A DNA stretch of 64,000 nucleotides from Corynebacterium xerosis NBRC 16721 = ATCC 373. GTDB taxonomy: Bacteria; Actinomycetota; Actinomycetes; Mycobacteriales; Mycobacteriaceae. Of the stretch, positions 35,722-43,348 are shown piece by piece. The number at the start of each line of letters is the position of its first letter. Position 1 is the first letter of the stretch. The translations under genes and the position numbers were made by a program. The DNA is taken from assembly GCF_001552415.1 (NCBI RefSeq), contig NZ_BCRD01000001.1, positions 1-64,000 on the forward strand, given 5' to 3'. Below the pieces are notes generated by a model. It ran no database searches, was not told the DNA's origin, and saw only the letters and a list, made by a program, of their open reading frames with translations.

Positions 35722-36903
35722 ATGACCGACTCGACCGCAACCACCGATCCCGCGACGCAGCCGCTGCGCAGCCCGCTGTACGACCGGCACGTGGCGCTGG
35801 GCGCGGAGATGCGCGACGTCGGCGGGCACGAATTGCCCTTCCGCTACACCTCCGAGCTGGAGGAGCACCGGGCGGTGCGCGAGGCGGTGGGCCTGTTCGA
35901 CCTGTCGCTGATGGGTGAGATCCGCGTCTCCGGCCCGGATGCGGCGAGCTTCCTGGCGCACACCCTCATTTCGGCCATCAAGCCCATCGCGCTGGGCAAG
36001 GCGAAGTACACGATGATCGTCCAGGAGGACGGCGGCATCATCGACGACCTGATCGTCTACCGGCTGGGCGTCAACGAGTTCATGCTGGTCAACAATGCCG
36101 GCAACATGATCGAGGTGTACGACACCCTGCGCGAGCGCGTCGGCGGCTACGACGTCGAGGTCATCGACCGCAGCTCCGAGATCGCGCTGATCGCGGTGCA
36201 GGGGCCGAAGGCCGCGAAGCTGTTGCGCCGCGTGGTGCCCTCCGATTCGCACGGCACGCTCGATGCGTTGCGCTACTACTCGTGCACGTCGCTCGAGGTC
36301 GCCGGCGTCGAGATGATCGTCGCCCGCACCGGATACACCGGCGAGGACGGCTTCGAGGTCTTCCCGCCCGCCGAGCGCGGCGCCGAGGTGTGGGACGCGC
36401 TGCTGGCCGCGGGCGGGGCCGTCGAGAATCCGGAGGATCCGGCCGACGACGGCGCCGATCTCGGCGTGCGCCCGTGCGGCCTGCTGTGCCGCGACATCCT
36501 GCGCCTGGAAGCCGGCATGCCGTTGTACGGCCGCGAGCTGACCCGCGAGCGCACGCCGCTGGAGGCCGGGCTGAAGTCGGTGATGGGCCCGACCAAGGGC
36601 AACTTCATCGGCCGCAACGCGCTGGTCAATCAGCCGCAGCCGCAGCAGATGCTGGTGGGCCTGCAGATCGAGGGCAAGGTGGCGCCGGAGCGCGGCGCGG
36701 TGCTTCGCGACGCCGACGGCAACGAAGTCGGCGAGATCACCTCGACGAAGGTGTCGCCGACGTTCGGGTACCCGATCGCGTTCGCCTACGTCGACCGTTG
36801 GCTGGGGTCGAAGGGCACGGAGCTCACCCTCGACGTCGAGGGCGAGCAGCGCACCGCGACGGTCGTGCCGACGCCGTTCTACAACCGCAAGAAGCGCAAG
36901 TAG
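35722..36903 (+). CDS. gcvT: glycine cleavage system T protein-like aminomethyltransferase
   Basis: The 393-residue protein has the GcvT folate-binding fold. Segments are SPLYDRHVALGAEM, GLFDLSLMGEIRVSGPDA, YTMIVQEDGGIIDDLIVYRL, ARTGYTGEDGFEVF and the C-terminal barrel EITSTKVSPTFGYPIAFAYVD. It would transfer the methylene group of glycine to tetrahydrofolate as part of the glycine cleavage complex. No gcvP, gcvH, lipA or lipB gene is in this window, so it is a solitary gene here. AGGAGG at 35711-35716 fixes the ATG at 35722. A candidate -10 TAAGGT lies near 35663. No glycine riboswitch can be seen. Confidence 0.93.
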   Translation: MTDSTATTDPATQPLRSPLYDRHVALGAEMRDVGGHELPFRYTSELEEHRAVREAVGLFDLSLMGEIRVSGPDAASFLAHTLISAIKPIALGKAKYTMIVQEDGGIIDDLIVYRLGVNEFMLVNNAGNMIEVYDTLRERVGGYDVEVIDRSSEIALIAVQGPKAAKLLRRVVPSDSHGTLDALRYYSCTSLEVAGVEMIVARTGYTGEDGFEVFPPAERGAEVWDALLAAGGAVENPEDPADDGADLGVRPCGLLCRDILRLEAGMPLYGRELTRERTPLEAGLKSVMGPTKGNFIGRNALVNQPQPQQMLVGLQIEGKVAPERGAVLRDADGNEVGEITSTKVSPTFGYPIAFAYVDRWLGSKGTELTLDVEGEQRTATVVPTPFYNRKKRK

Positions 36904-36942
36904 CGCCGAACGCGGGAAATCGGCGCGACGGGAGGGGCGCGG

Positions 36943-37587
36943 CTAGCGCGCCGGCGCCGCCGGGTCCGGGGTGGCCCACGGTGCACCGGCGTTGCCGTGG
37001 CCGCGGGGGCCGTGTCCGTTGCCGTTGCCGGCCCCATTCCCGTTTCCGTTCGAGCCGCCGTTGCCGTTGCCGCCGGGCTCGCCGGTGGGGCTGGGCTCCT
37101 CCGTCGGGTCGGAGGGCTGCTCGGTGGGATTCGTCGGCTCGGTGGGCACGGGCTCGTCGAGGATCACGGTCCAACGGGGAACCGTGCCGCCCGCGCAGAC
37201 GAGATTCTCGCCATTGACCGCGGGGCGCAGCGTCCCCTCCAGGCCCGGGCAGGGATCGCCGATGCGGGCGCGGCCGTCTCCGCGGCGGGTCGCCGACGGG
37301 GTGCCCGCCGGGTCCCGCGCCATGTCGCGGGTGGCGGCATTGGTGGTCGTGGATTCCGGCGGTGCCGACGGCGACTCGTCGGCCTCCGATTCCGGCATGG
37401 ACTCCGACGTGCTCGAACCGGTTTCTTCGGAGGTCGACTCCGCCGCCCGCGACGATTCCGCGGCAGTGGTGGCATCGGCGCCGGACGCCGACGAAGCGGC
37501 CGGGTTCACGGGCGCTTCCTGTGGCGTGCACGCGGCTGCGAGCAGGGCGGCGCCGCATGCGGCGGCGGCGATGATGGTGCGCTTCAT
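36943..37587 (-). CDS. putative lipoprotein with low-complexity tail
   Basis: The 214-residue protein has a type II signal peptide with lipobox LAAAC (Cys about residue 20), then a Ser/Glu/Ala-rich stretch. A short globular core (about 105-150) has two cysteines (GDPCPGLEG and LVCAGG). Pro/Thr/Glu repeats follow, and the tail is Asn/Gly-rich (GGNGNGGSNGNGNGAGN). It should be anchored on the outer face of the membrane. I recognise no family and no function. Codon use is like its neighbours except for the repeats. Confidence 0.75.
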   Translation of the reverse strand: MKRTIIAAAACGAALLAAACTPQEAPVNPAASSASGADATTAAESSRAAESTSEETGSSTSESMPESEADESPSAPPESTTTNAATRDMARDPAGTPSATRRGDGRARIGDPCPGLEGTLRPAVNGENLVCAGGTVPRWTVILDEPVPTEPTNPTEQPSDPTEEPSPTGEPGGNGNGGSNGNGNGAGNGNGHGPRGHGNAGAPWATPDPAAPAR

Positions 37588-37809
37588 GTCGGTACCTCCC
37601 CGGGGTTCGCGATCGAATCCGCTCGTGCGTATTCGGGGTGAGCCTACATGGCCGGGCGGACGGGCGGGGATTTCGGCGGCGGAGGAACGGCGGAATCCGG
37701 ACGTGTCCCCGGCATGAAGGAGGGGAGGCGTGCACGGTGAAGGTGGCGGTGACCGCCACGCCGGGTTCGGGCGCGGCCGCCGCGGGAACGGAAGACCACT
37801 GATGGAGCG

Positions 37810-39144
37810 CTAGACCCCTTCCGCCGAACCCGCCGAATCCGCGCGGCGGGTTCGGCGTCCCAGCAGCACCCCGGCACCGAGGAGCGCGGCCCCGGCGACG
37901 GCGCCGATCAGCCCGGCGGACAAGGTGGCCATGGGGGAGCCGGATGCGGCGAGGGTGGCTTCGGCGGTGGTCGCCGCTTCTTCCTCGCTCGCGCCGGTGC
38001 CGAGGCCCGCGGGCTGCCCCGAACCGGTGCCGGTCGTCGACTTCGAGCCCACCGGCTTCGACCCGGTTTTCGCGCCGGCGGGTGCGGCCGCCGATGCCGC
38101 CGCCTTCTCGGCGGCGGTGCCCGCGACGACGAGGTCGGTGGCGGTGTCCTGGCTGCGGTCGGAGGAGCCGTGCGCGGCGAAGGTGAACATGGCGCAGGCG
38201 TTGTCGATGCAGTTGCCGGCGGCGAATACCGGCTCCACATCGACGACGGTCGTGAATGAACCGTCCGCGCCCATTTCGGAAGCCTTGACGTAGTTCACGG
38301 ACCCGAAGTTGGAGGCGTCGGTGTGCGAGAACCTGGCCTTTTCGGCGACGCCGACGTAGACGCCCGCGCCGGTCGTCGCAAAGCCCGTGCCGGTGACGGT
38401 GACGGAGGTGACTCCGGAGGCGGCGATCTCGTTCGTCGACAGGGTCACGCTCGGCCCATTCGCTGAGGTCGCCGCCGTGGTGGCGCGTCCGGTGCTTTGC
38501 GACGGTGCCGTGGTGGCCGGCGCGCCGGGACGCGTTGGCGCGGCGGGGGAGCCGTTCGGCGTGGGCCCGGCGGGTGCGGCGGCGCCGTCGAAGTGGATGG
38601 GCTCCCACGCGTCCTGGCTGCGATCGACGAGCTTGGGGAAGGCCGTGAACGTGGCCACGTAGCACTGGGTGGTTCGGCAATCCACCTCGCCGAAGATCAC
38701 GTCGACCGGCAGTTCGGCGGTGAACGCACCGTCGTCGCCGACGGTGACCTTGACGGCTTCGCCGTAGGTCTCCGGGTACCCGGACGCGGGCTTCTCGATC
38801 GTCTGCGTGACGTAGATGTTCTCGCCGGGCGCGTAGCCGCCGCCGGTGACGGCGAGGACAGAATCGTCGCGGAGCCCGTCCCGCGCGGAGAGGATGAACC
38901 CGGGGCCGTCGGAGGCGTCGCGGTCGGCCGTGGGCCCGGGGAAGGGCAGCGCCGGGAAGCCGCCGGGGAGCGAAGGCGACGCGGGAAGCAGCGGGATCGC
39001 GGGGGTGGCGGCGGCCGTTGCGGGGCGCGCCGCGATCATCGTCGCGGCGACCACCCCCATCGTCAGTGCCCCGATTCGTCGGCGGACGCGCCGGGGGGCC
39101 GGCGTGGAGAGGGGGATGGGGACGTGCGCGCTGAAGTGGATCAC
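37810..39144 (-). CDS. iron-regulated-type surface protein with two Ig-like modules
   Basis: The 444-residue protein has a signal peptide (cleaved near ATAAATPA, about 45) and two related beta-sandwich modules. The first is at about 85-185 (LAVTGGGYAPGENIYVTQTI, then VDCRTTQCYVATFTAF, DRSQDAWEP). The second is at about 228-335 (VTVTGTGFATTGAGVYVGVA, then DNACAMFTFAAHGSSDRSQDT). Each has a cysteine pair. A Pro/Ser/Thr linker, one C-terminal membrane helix and an Arg-rich tail follow, so it is exposed on the cell surface. The AHGSSDRSQDT signature recalls proteins of coryneform haem-uptake loci, but the HtaA haem-binding domain itself is absent. GTG 39144 has GGAGG at good spacing. Confidence 0.83.
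   Translation of the reverse strand: MIHFSAHVPIPLSTPAPRRVRRRIGALTMGVVAATMIAARPATAAATPAIPLLPASPSLPGGFPALPFPGPTADRDASDGPGFILSARDGLRDDSVLAVTGGGYAPGENIYVTQTIEKPASGYPETYGEAVKVTVGDDGAFTAELPVDVIFGEVDCRTTQCYVATFTAFPKLVDRSQDAWEPIHFDGAAAPAGPTPNGSPAAPTRPGAPATTAPSQSTGRATTAATSANGPSVTLSTNEIAASGVTSVTVTGTGFATTGAGVYVGVAEKARFSHTDASNFGSVNYVKASEMGADGSFTTVVDVEPVFAAGNCIDNACAMFTFAAHGSSDRSQDTATDLVVAGTAAEKAAASAAAPAGAKTGSKPVGSKSTTGTGSGQPAGLGTGASEEEAATTAEATLAASGSPMATLSAGLIGAVAGAALLGAGVLLGRRTRRADSAGSAEGV
38374..38384 (-). repeat. GCTTTGCGACG 11-mer, copy 3
   Basis: Inside the surface-protein gene, in the codons for GFATTGAG; minus orientation. Confidence 0.7.
38494..38504 (+). repeat. GCTTTGCGACG 11-mer, copy 4
   Basis: Inside the linker of the surface-protein gene (PSQSTG codons), 120 bp from copy 3 and in the opposite orientation. 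Confidence 0.7.
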
Positions 39145-39174
39145 TGGGCCTCCGGATCGTCGAAATAACCATGG

Positions 39175-39208
39175 TGAGGTTACCCTGACTTAGGTAAGCC
39201 TGGCAAAA
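39175..39208. promoter_or_regulatory. candidate tandem DtxR (iron) boxes
   Basis: Two overlapping segments, TGAGGTTACCCTGACTTAG (39175-39193) and TTAGGTAAGCCTGGCAAAA (39190-39208), each match about 12-13 of 19 positions of the DtxR consensus palindrome. They lie 31-64 bp upstream of the surface-protein start, suggesting repression when iron is plentiful. Confidence 0.55.
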
Positions 39209-39248
39209 AGATGTGGGCGCAGTCGTCTCGTCTGCGGTGCAGAGCGAA

Positions 39249-39285
39249 AACGCCGACCGCGCCCCTCGGCGGGGCGGGTCGGCGT
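39249..39285 (-). terminator. terminator of the 110-residue protein gene
   Basis: On the minus strand, ACGCCGACC-GCCCC arms pair around CGCCGA and are followed by TTTTCGC. The 11-mer GTCGCAAAGC repeat copy lies directly before the hairpin. Confidence 0.8.
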
Positions 39286-39293
39286 CGCAAAGC
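39283..39293 (-). repeat. GCTTTGCGACG 11-mer, copy 5
   Basis: Intergenic, directly before the terminator stem of the 110-residue gene. Confidence 0.7.
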
Positions 39294-39301
39294 ACGACCG
39301 T

Positions 39302-39340
39302 GGACGCTCTCGTGCACGCGCGCGGTGCGCGAGAGCGTCC
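39302..39340. repeat. strong hairpin in the 3' region
   Basis: GGACGCTCTCG pairs with CGAGAGCGTCC across an inner GC-rich loop. There is no T run; together with the hairpin at 39249-39285 it makes a tandem 3' structure. Confidence 0.6.
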
Positions 39341-39358
39341 CGGAGGAAAGGGGGAAGG

Positions 39359-39691
39359 CTAGAGCTCGCCGCGGGCCCGGCGGGCCTTCTCTTCCTCCGC
39401 GAGCTTTTTCAGCTCCTCTTCCTTCTCCTCGAGCTCCTCGTGGAAAAGCTCCTTGCGGTCCTCGAGGGAGATGTTGCCGTCGAGCTTGGCGAAGTTGTCG
39501 CCGTAGCGCTGGCCCAGGAACATCTCCACGGCGGCGCTGAGCTGCTTGGCGTCGTAGAAGTTGAGCAGCAGAATCTGGTTGTCGTTCTCGTCGACGAGCT
39601 TGAGGCGCAGGTTGCCGTCGATGTCGACCAGGTTGGCGTGAACCTTGATTCCGTCGACGTCGGTGAATGCGGGCTTCTTGGTGGCGGGCAT
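39359..39691 (-). CDS. conserved hypothetical protein, paralogue A
   Basis: The 110-residue cytoplasmic protein begins MPATKKPAFTDVDGIKVHAN and ends in a strongly charged coiled coil (about 80-108, EELEEKEEELKKLAEEEKA). Its first 60 residues are related to the 95-residue protein encoded at 40376: both share FTDV-G-K, then N-YDAK-A-(8-9 residues)-Q-(4)-N. No known domain is recognised. It starts at 39691 and is transcribed away from the tRNA. The coiled coil is absent from the paralogue. Confidence 0.8.
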   Translation of the reverse strand: MPATKKPAFTDVDGIKVHANLVDIDGNLRLKLVDENDNQILLLNFYDAKQLSAAVEMFLGQRYGDNFAKLDGNISLEDRKELFHEELEEKEEELKKLAEEEKARRARGEL

Positions 39692-39877
39692 TGTGCAGTC
39701 CTTTCCGTGGGTACTTCCACTGTGGGGGAAGCGCCGAAAAACCCTGGTGCAACCGGGATGGCCGGTGGGCGGGTCGTCGGTTCTTCCGGGGTGCACCCGA
39801 AATCCGAATGCACCGTTTCCACCATCGACAGTAATCGCGTTGGGGGCGCCCGCGCCCGGTGAGTTTCGTTGCCGGGG

Positions 39878-39892
39878 CGGCTAACGGTGATC
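39878..39892 (+). repeat. 15-bp direct repeat, copy 1
   Basis: CGGCTAACGGTGATC occurs here and again at 40250-40264, on either side of the tRNA gene and in the upstream regions of the two paralogous genes. Confidence 0.7.
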
Positions 39893-40006
39893 GAGGGCCC
39901 TTGGCCAGCGAAAAGTGGTCCGCCCCGGGCGATGCGGGCACCGCCGATCCCCCGTTCGGGTGGCGGGTGCAGGGGGAGACCGAGTTGCCGAATGTCGGCG
40001 ATGGAT

Positions 40007-40023
40007 CGGGCATCCGATGCCCG
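40007..40023 (-). repeat. hairpin after the tRNA
   Basis: CGGGCATC and GATGCCCG form an inverted repeat with a single central base, 7 bp beyond the tRNA 3' end. It may aid 3' end formation; there is no T run. Confidence 0.5.
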
Positions 40024-40029
40024 TTCATG

Positions 40030-40105
40030 TGGTGCCCCAGAGAGGAATCGAACCTCCGACACCGGCTTTAGGAGAGCCGTGCTCTATCCACTGAGCTACT
40101 GGGGC
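40030..40105 (-). tRNA. tRNA-Arg (anticodon CCT)
   Basis: The minus strand reads GCCCCAGTAGCTCAGTGGAT at its 5' end, with a D-arm, an anticodon stem CGGCT/AGCCG enclosing loop CTCCTAA (anticodon at 40070-40072), a T-arm with GGTTCGATTCC, an acceptor closing CTGGGGC and an encoded CCA. It reads AGG codons, which are rare in this GC-rich genome. The flanking genes are unrelated to translation. Confidence 0.97.
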
Positions 40106-40249
40106 GGATCGTCGGCGGCGGGTGGCCGGCAGCGGTCTGCGGCGCGTGCCCCCGGCGCGACGCCACAACATTACCCCACGGTCCGGGTGTCGCCGAAAGC
40201 CATGATCATCGCCACAGTCGTGCCGCATCGCCCCAGCGTGCGTGAATCC

Positions 40250-40264
40250 CGGCTAACGGTGATC
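40250..40264 (+). repeat. 15-bp direct repeat, copy 2
   Basis: Identical to 39878-39892, about 112 bp before the start of paralogue B. Confidence 0.7.
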
Positions 40265-40375
40265 CCCCCGTGGCCGTCGCGAGCCGCGCCGCCGGGCCGG
40301 GCCGGGTCTACCATGGGATCCACGGCCCGGCCGATGGTCGGCATAGGGCTAATCGACAATAGCGAGGTCCCGAAA

Positions 40376-40663
40376 GTGCTGAAGCCCACGTTCACCGATG
40401 TCAACGGAGTCAAGTTCGTCTGCCAGGTGACCAACGACGCCGAGTCCCCGCACCTGGTCGTGTCGGCGCTGCAGGAAGACGGCACGCTGAAGCCCGTCAT
40501 GGAGCTGAACAACTACGACGCCAAGTACATGGGCAACGCCTGCGACGTGTACCTGAAGCAGTCCTGGGCCAACCGGTACACGGCCGGGTCGTTGTCGGCG
40601 TTGAGCCCGGAGGAGATGAGCGGCGCGTTCGGCGCCGAGGGTAACCCGCGCGAGTCCAAGTAG
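40376..40663 (+). CDS. conserved hypothetical protein, paralogue B
   Basis: The 95-residue protein begins VLKPTFTDVNGVKFVCQV and contains ELNNYDAKYMGNACDVYLKQSWANR, the part that matches paralogue A (39359-39691) in order and spacing. It lacks the coiled-coil end of A and instead closes with SPEEMSGAFGAEG. The GTG start at 40376 has GCGAGG about 8 nt upstream. The two genes diverge from the tRNA-Arg locus. Unknown function; the next gene, cobF, starts 3 bp after its stop and may be co-transcribed. Confidence 0.8.
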   Translation: MLKPTFTDVNGVKFVCQVTNDAESPHLVVSALQEDGTLKPVMELNNYDAKYMGNACDVYLKQSWANRYTAGSLSALSPEEMSGAFGAEGNPRESK

Positions 40664-40666
40664 TCG

Positions 40667-41497
40667 ATGGGGGACCGCACTCCGGCCGCTCGGGTCCAGT
40701 CCCAGTCTCGGACCCCGTCCCAGCCGCTGGCCCTGGATGTCATCGGCATGGGCGCCGGCAGCCCGGCGCATCTGACGTTGGAGGCCGTCGAGGCGCTTCG
40801 GGGCGTCGACGTGGTCTTCGCCCTGGACAAGGGCGAGACCACGTCCGATCTGCTGGACGCGCGCCGCGCCATCCTCGACGCCCACGCTCCTCACGTGGAG
40901 TTGGTGGCCGTCCCGGATCCGCCGCGCGACCGCTCGCCCTCCGACTACGGGGGAGAGGTCCGGGATTGGCATCGGGCCCGGGCCGAGGTGCTTTACGACG
41001 CCATGGCGCGCTCCCTGGAGCGGCCCGCCGGTGAGTCGCGGCGAGGAGCGTTCCTGGTGTGGGGCGATCCGTCGCTGTACGACTCGACGCTGCGCATCCT
41101 CGACCGCATCCGCGGTTTCGGCGCGGACCTCGATGTGCGGGTCATCCCCGGCATCACCGCAATCCAGGCGCTGACCGCCGCGCATGCGACCACGTTCAAC
41201 CGCATCGGCCGACCCGTGCTGGTGACCACCGGCAGGCGCCTGGGGGAGCGGCCGGCGGGCACCGACGCCATGGTCATGCTCGACGGTGGCGCGGCGTGGC
41301 TGGATCACGCCCGCGCCGACGAGGAGATCCTGTGGGGCGCCTACCTTGGCACCCCGATGGAGGTTCTGCGCCGCGGCCGCGTCGGCGACGTCGGGTCCGA
41401 CATCGCAGCGCTGAAGAAGTCGCTGCGCGCCGAGCACGGCTGGATCATGGACATCTACCTGCTCCGCCCGGCCGGCACCACCGACGCGGGGGATTAG
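40667..41497 (+). CDS. cobF: precorrin-6A synthase (CobF-like)
   Basis: The 276-residue protein is a tetrapyrrole methylase: DVIGMGAGSPAHLTLEAVEAL near 24, FLVWGDPSLYDSTLRIL near 126, VIPGITAIQALTAAHA near 157 and VMLDGGAAWL follow CobF. CobF methylates C1 and deacetylates precorrin-5 to precorrin-6A in the aerobic B12 pathway. No other cob gene is nearby, so it may be an isolated remnant or act on a scavenged or alternative precursor. The first 20 residues (RVQSQSRTPSQP) are an atypical extension. No clear ribosome site is seen; the gene begins 3 bp after paralogue B, suggesting coupling. Confidence 0.88.
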   Translation: MGDRTPAARVQSQSRTPSQPLALDVIGMGAGSPAHLTLEAVEALRGVDVVFALDKGETTSDLLDARRAILDAHAPHVELVAVPDPPRDRSPSDYGGEVRDWHRARAEVLYDAMARSLERPAGESRRGAFLVWGDPSLYDSTLRILDRIRGFGADLDVRVIPGITAIQALTAAHATTFNRIGRPVLVTTGRRLGERPAGTDAMVMLDGGAAWLDHARADEEILWGAYLGTPMEVLRRGRVGDVGSDIAALKKSLRAEHGWIMDIYLLRPAGTTDAGD

Positions 41498-41994
41498 GTC
41501 GTGCGGTCGCCGGAAGTTCCGGCGGCGGTTCCGAAGGCGGCCCCGGTTGCGGTGCGATCGGGGAACACGGCGCGGAGCAGTCGGGCGACGAGGTAGACCC
41601 ATACCGGGCACCCCAGGACGAGGATCCACAGCAGCGGGTGGACCGTGGAGTCGCCATGGCCGAAGTACAGGATCCGGGCGTAGGTGACCCAGCTCGGCAG
41701 GGCGTGCGACACCATCGCCGCCGTGATGGATCCGGTGAGGACGTACACCACGCCGAAGACGCAGCCCGTGATCATGTACGCGATGGCCTGGCGGCCGGTG
41801 AGGGAATCGCCCAGGTGCGGGAGGGCGAAGGCCAGGGCGCTCAGCGCGATCGCAATGGTCGAGGCGACGAGCGCCGAACGGCCCCTGCGGATCAGCGCAT
41901 CGTGGATGGGGCGCAGGATGGCGCCGCGGTAGAGCAGCTCCTCGCACACCGGGGCGAGGATGACGACGGTCCGCCGCGGCATGCCCGCCGTCAA
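41494..41994 (-). pseudogene. N-terminally truncated CPBP intramembrane protease
   Basis: The 166-residue frame starts just before the CPBP motif 1, APVCEELLYRGAIL, and includes LAFALPHL (motif 2 His) and the later HALPSWV (motif 3). The usual first three or four helices of this family are missing. The frame continues upstream, in the same phase, into a 76-residue two-helix frame, but a TGA at 42016-42018 stops it 22 bp before the next start (TTG 41994). It may be a decayed gene or a genuinely short protease. The annotated start is weak. Confidence 0.6.
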
Positions 41995-42015
41995 CCCGAG
42001 ATCCCCGGTCGACGG

Positions 42016-42246
42016 TCACTTTTTCTCGAACAGCGCGATGAACGCCAAGGCCAGTGCCGCGAACGCGATGAACTGGACGGGGATGAGGATCGCCATCACC
42101 GTCTTCGTCGATGGCGCGTCGGGGTCGAGGAACCCTCCGGCGATGGCGGGGATCAGCGACGTCACCAGCAGCGTCAGCGACGCCGGGATGGCGTACCAGG
42201 CCTTCCAGGTCGTCAGATGGCGGGCGAGTCGATCGGTGGAGTGCAT
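42016..42246 (-). CDS. two-helix small membrane protein, in phase with the CPBP frame
   Basis: The 76-residue frame has two hydrophobic segments (about 18-37 and 48-70) and ends FIALFEKK before a TGA. It lies in the same reading phase as the downstream CPBP fragment, and the TGA separates them. It may be the lost N-terminal part of the protease or a separate small membrane protein; its length does not settle this. No clear ribosome-binding site is seen. Confidence 0.5.
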   Translation of the reverse strand: MHSTDRLARHLTTWKAWYAIPASLTLLVTSLIPAIAGGFLDPDAPSTKTVMAILIPVQFIAFAALALAFIALFEKK

Positions 42247-42319
42247 GACCTCATCAGCACATCGGAATCGACGGCCCCGCCGGACAATGGCACGTGGCCG
42301 TCGTCACGCGCCCCGGGCG

Positions 42320-43336
42320 TCAGTCCTCCACCCAGTCCAGGGTGCGCGTGACGGCCTTGCCCCAATTGGCGAAGAGATCGTCGCGGCGGTCGGCGTCCAT
42401 GTCCGGGGTGAACGTCACGTCTTCGCGCCACATGGCGCGGATTTCGTCGGTGGATTCCCAGAACCCGACCGTCAGGCCGGCGGCGTAGGCGGCGCCCAGC
42501 GCCGTGGTTTCGGTGATCACGGGCCGCGTCACGGGCACGCCGAGGATGCCGCCGATGGCCACGTTGTGCAGCGGCCCCTGCCAGCGCACCACCCCGAGGT
42601 ACTGCGACGAGCTGACGATCGCCGGCAGCATGGACATGGGGATGCCCATCGCCTCGCACAGGGACTGGTCCCATTCGAGGGTCTCCAGGTTCATCAGCAT
42701 GGTGCGCGAGGCGTTGGTGACGTCGGTGACGTGCAGCGCCTTGCCGTGCCGGCGGGTGAGGTTCCAGGTCAGCCACGTGTCGACGGTGCCGAAGATGAGC
42801 TCGCCGCGCTCCGCCCGGTCCCGGGCGCCCTCGACGTTGTCCAGGATCCACGCGATCTTCGGGCCGGAGAAGTAGGTGGACACCGGCAGCCCGGTGATGC
42901 GGCGGACGCGGTCCTCGCCGATGTCGTCGCGGAGCTTCCGGCACATGGAGTCGGTGCGCGTGTCCTGCCACACGATGGCGTTGTACACCGGCTCGCCCGT
43001 CGCCCGATCCCACACGATGGTGGTCTCGCGCTGATTGGTGATGCCCAGCGCCGCGACGTCCGCCGCCGACCACTCCTCCTCCGCCATGACGTCGGCGATG
43101 ACCCGGCGGGTGTTGCGCCAGATCTCCACCGCGTCATGCTCCACCCATCCGGGCCTCGGCATGATCTGCCGGTGCTCCATCTGGCTCATGCCGCGGCGGT
43201 GGCCGTCGCGGTCGAACAGGATGCACCGCGTCGACGTGGTGCCCTGGTCGATCGCGGCGACGACCTTGCCGCCGCGGCCCAGGATCGCCCGGGCCTGGGC
43301 GTCGAAAAGCGTGGTGAACTGGCCGGGAATCCGCAC
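42320..43336 (-). pseudogene. glpK: glycerol kinase with an internal in-frame deletion
   Basis: Only 338 residues remain, against about 500 for the family. The N-terminal FGGY domain is intact: VAAIDQGTTSTRCILFDRDG near 25, PGWVEHDAVEIW, GITNQRETTIVWD, WQDTRT and DTWLTWNLT, up to SSSQYLG near 245. The sequence then passes from IGGILG directly to VPVTRPVITETTALGAAYAAGL, the last 70 residues of the family. The skipped part, DQQAA...ADVLG, includes the ATP-binding GTG motifs. The frame has no stop. The enzyme is almost certainly inactive. The junction falls where two GILG/DILG codon runs would be nearly identical. GTG 43336 is the only usable start. Confidence 0.85.
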
Positions 43337-43348
43337 TGGCGCTCCCCG

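Noticed and set aside
36943..37140. The Asn/Gly repeat region as a CRISPR or tandem DNA array
   Set aside because: It encodes a low-complexity protein tail; repeat units are short, irregular and lack spacers.
40030..40105. A phage or island attachment site at the tRNA-Arg
   Set aside because: No integrase gene and no second copy of the tRNA 3' end is seen nearby.
43303..43320. GTCGAAAAGC sequences here and elsewhere as variants of the 11-mer repeat
   Set aside because: They differ at core positions and are explained by codons for Leu-Phe-Asp in coding frames.
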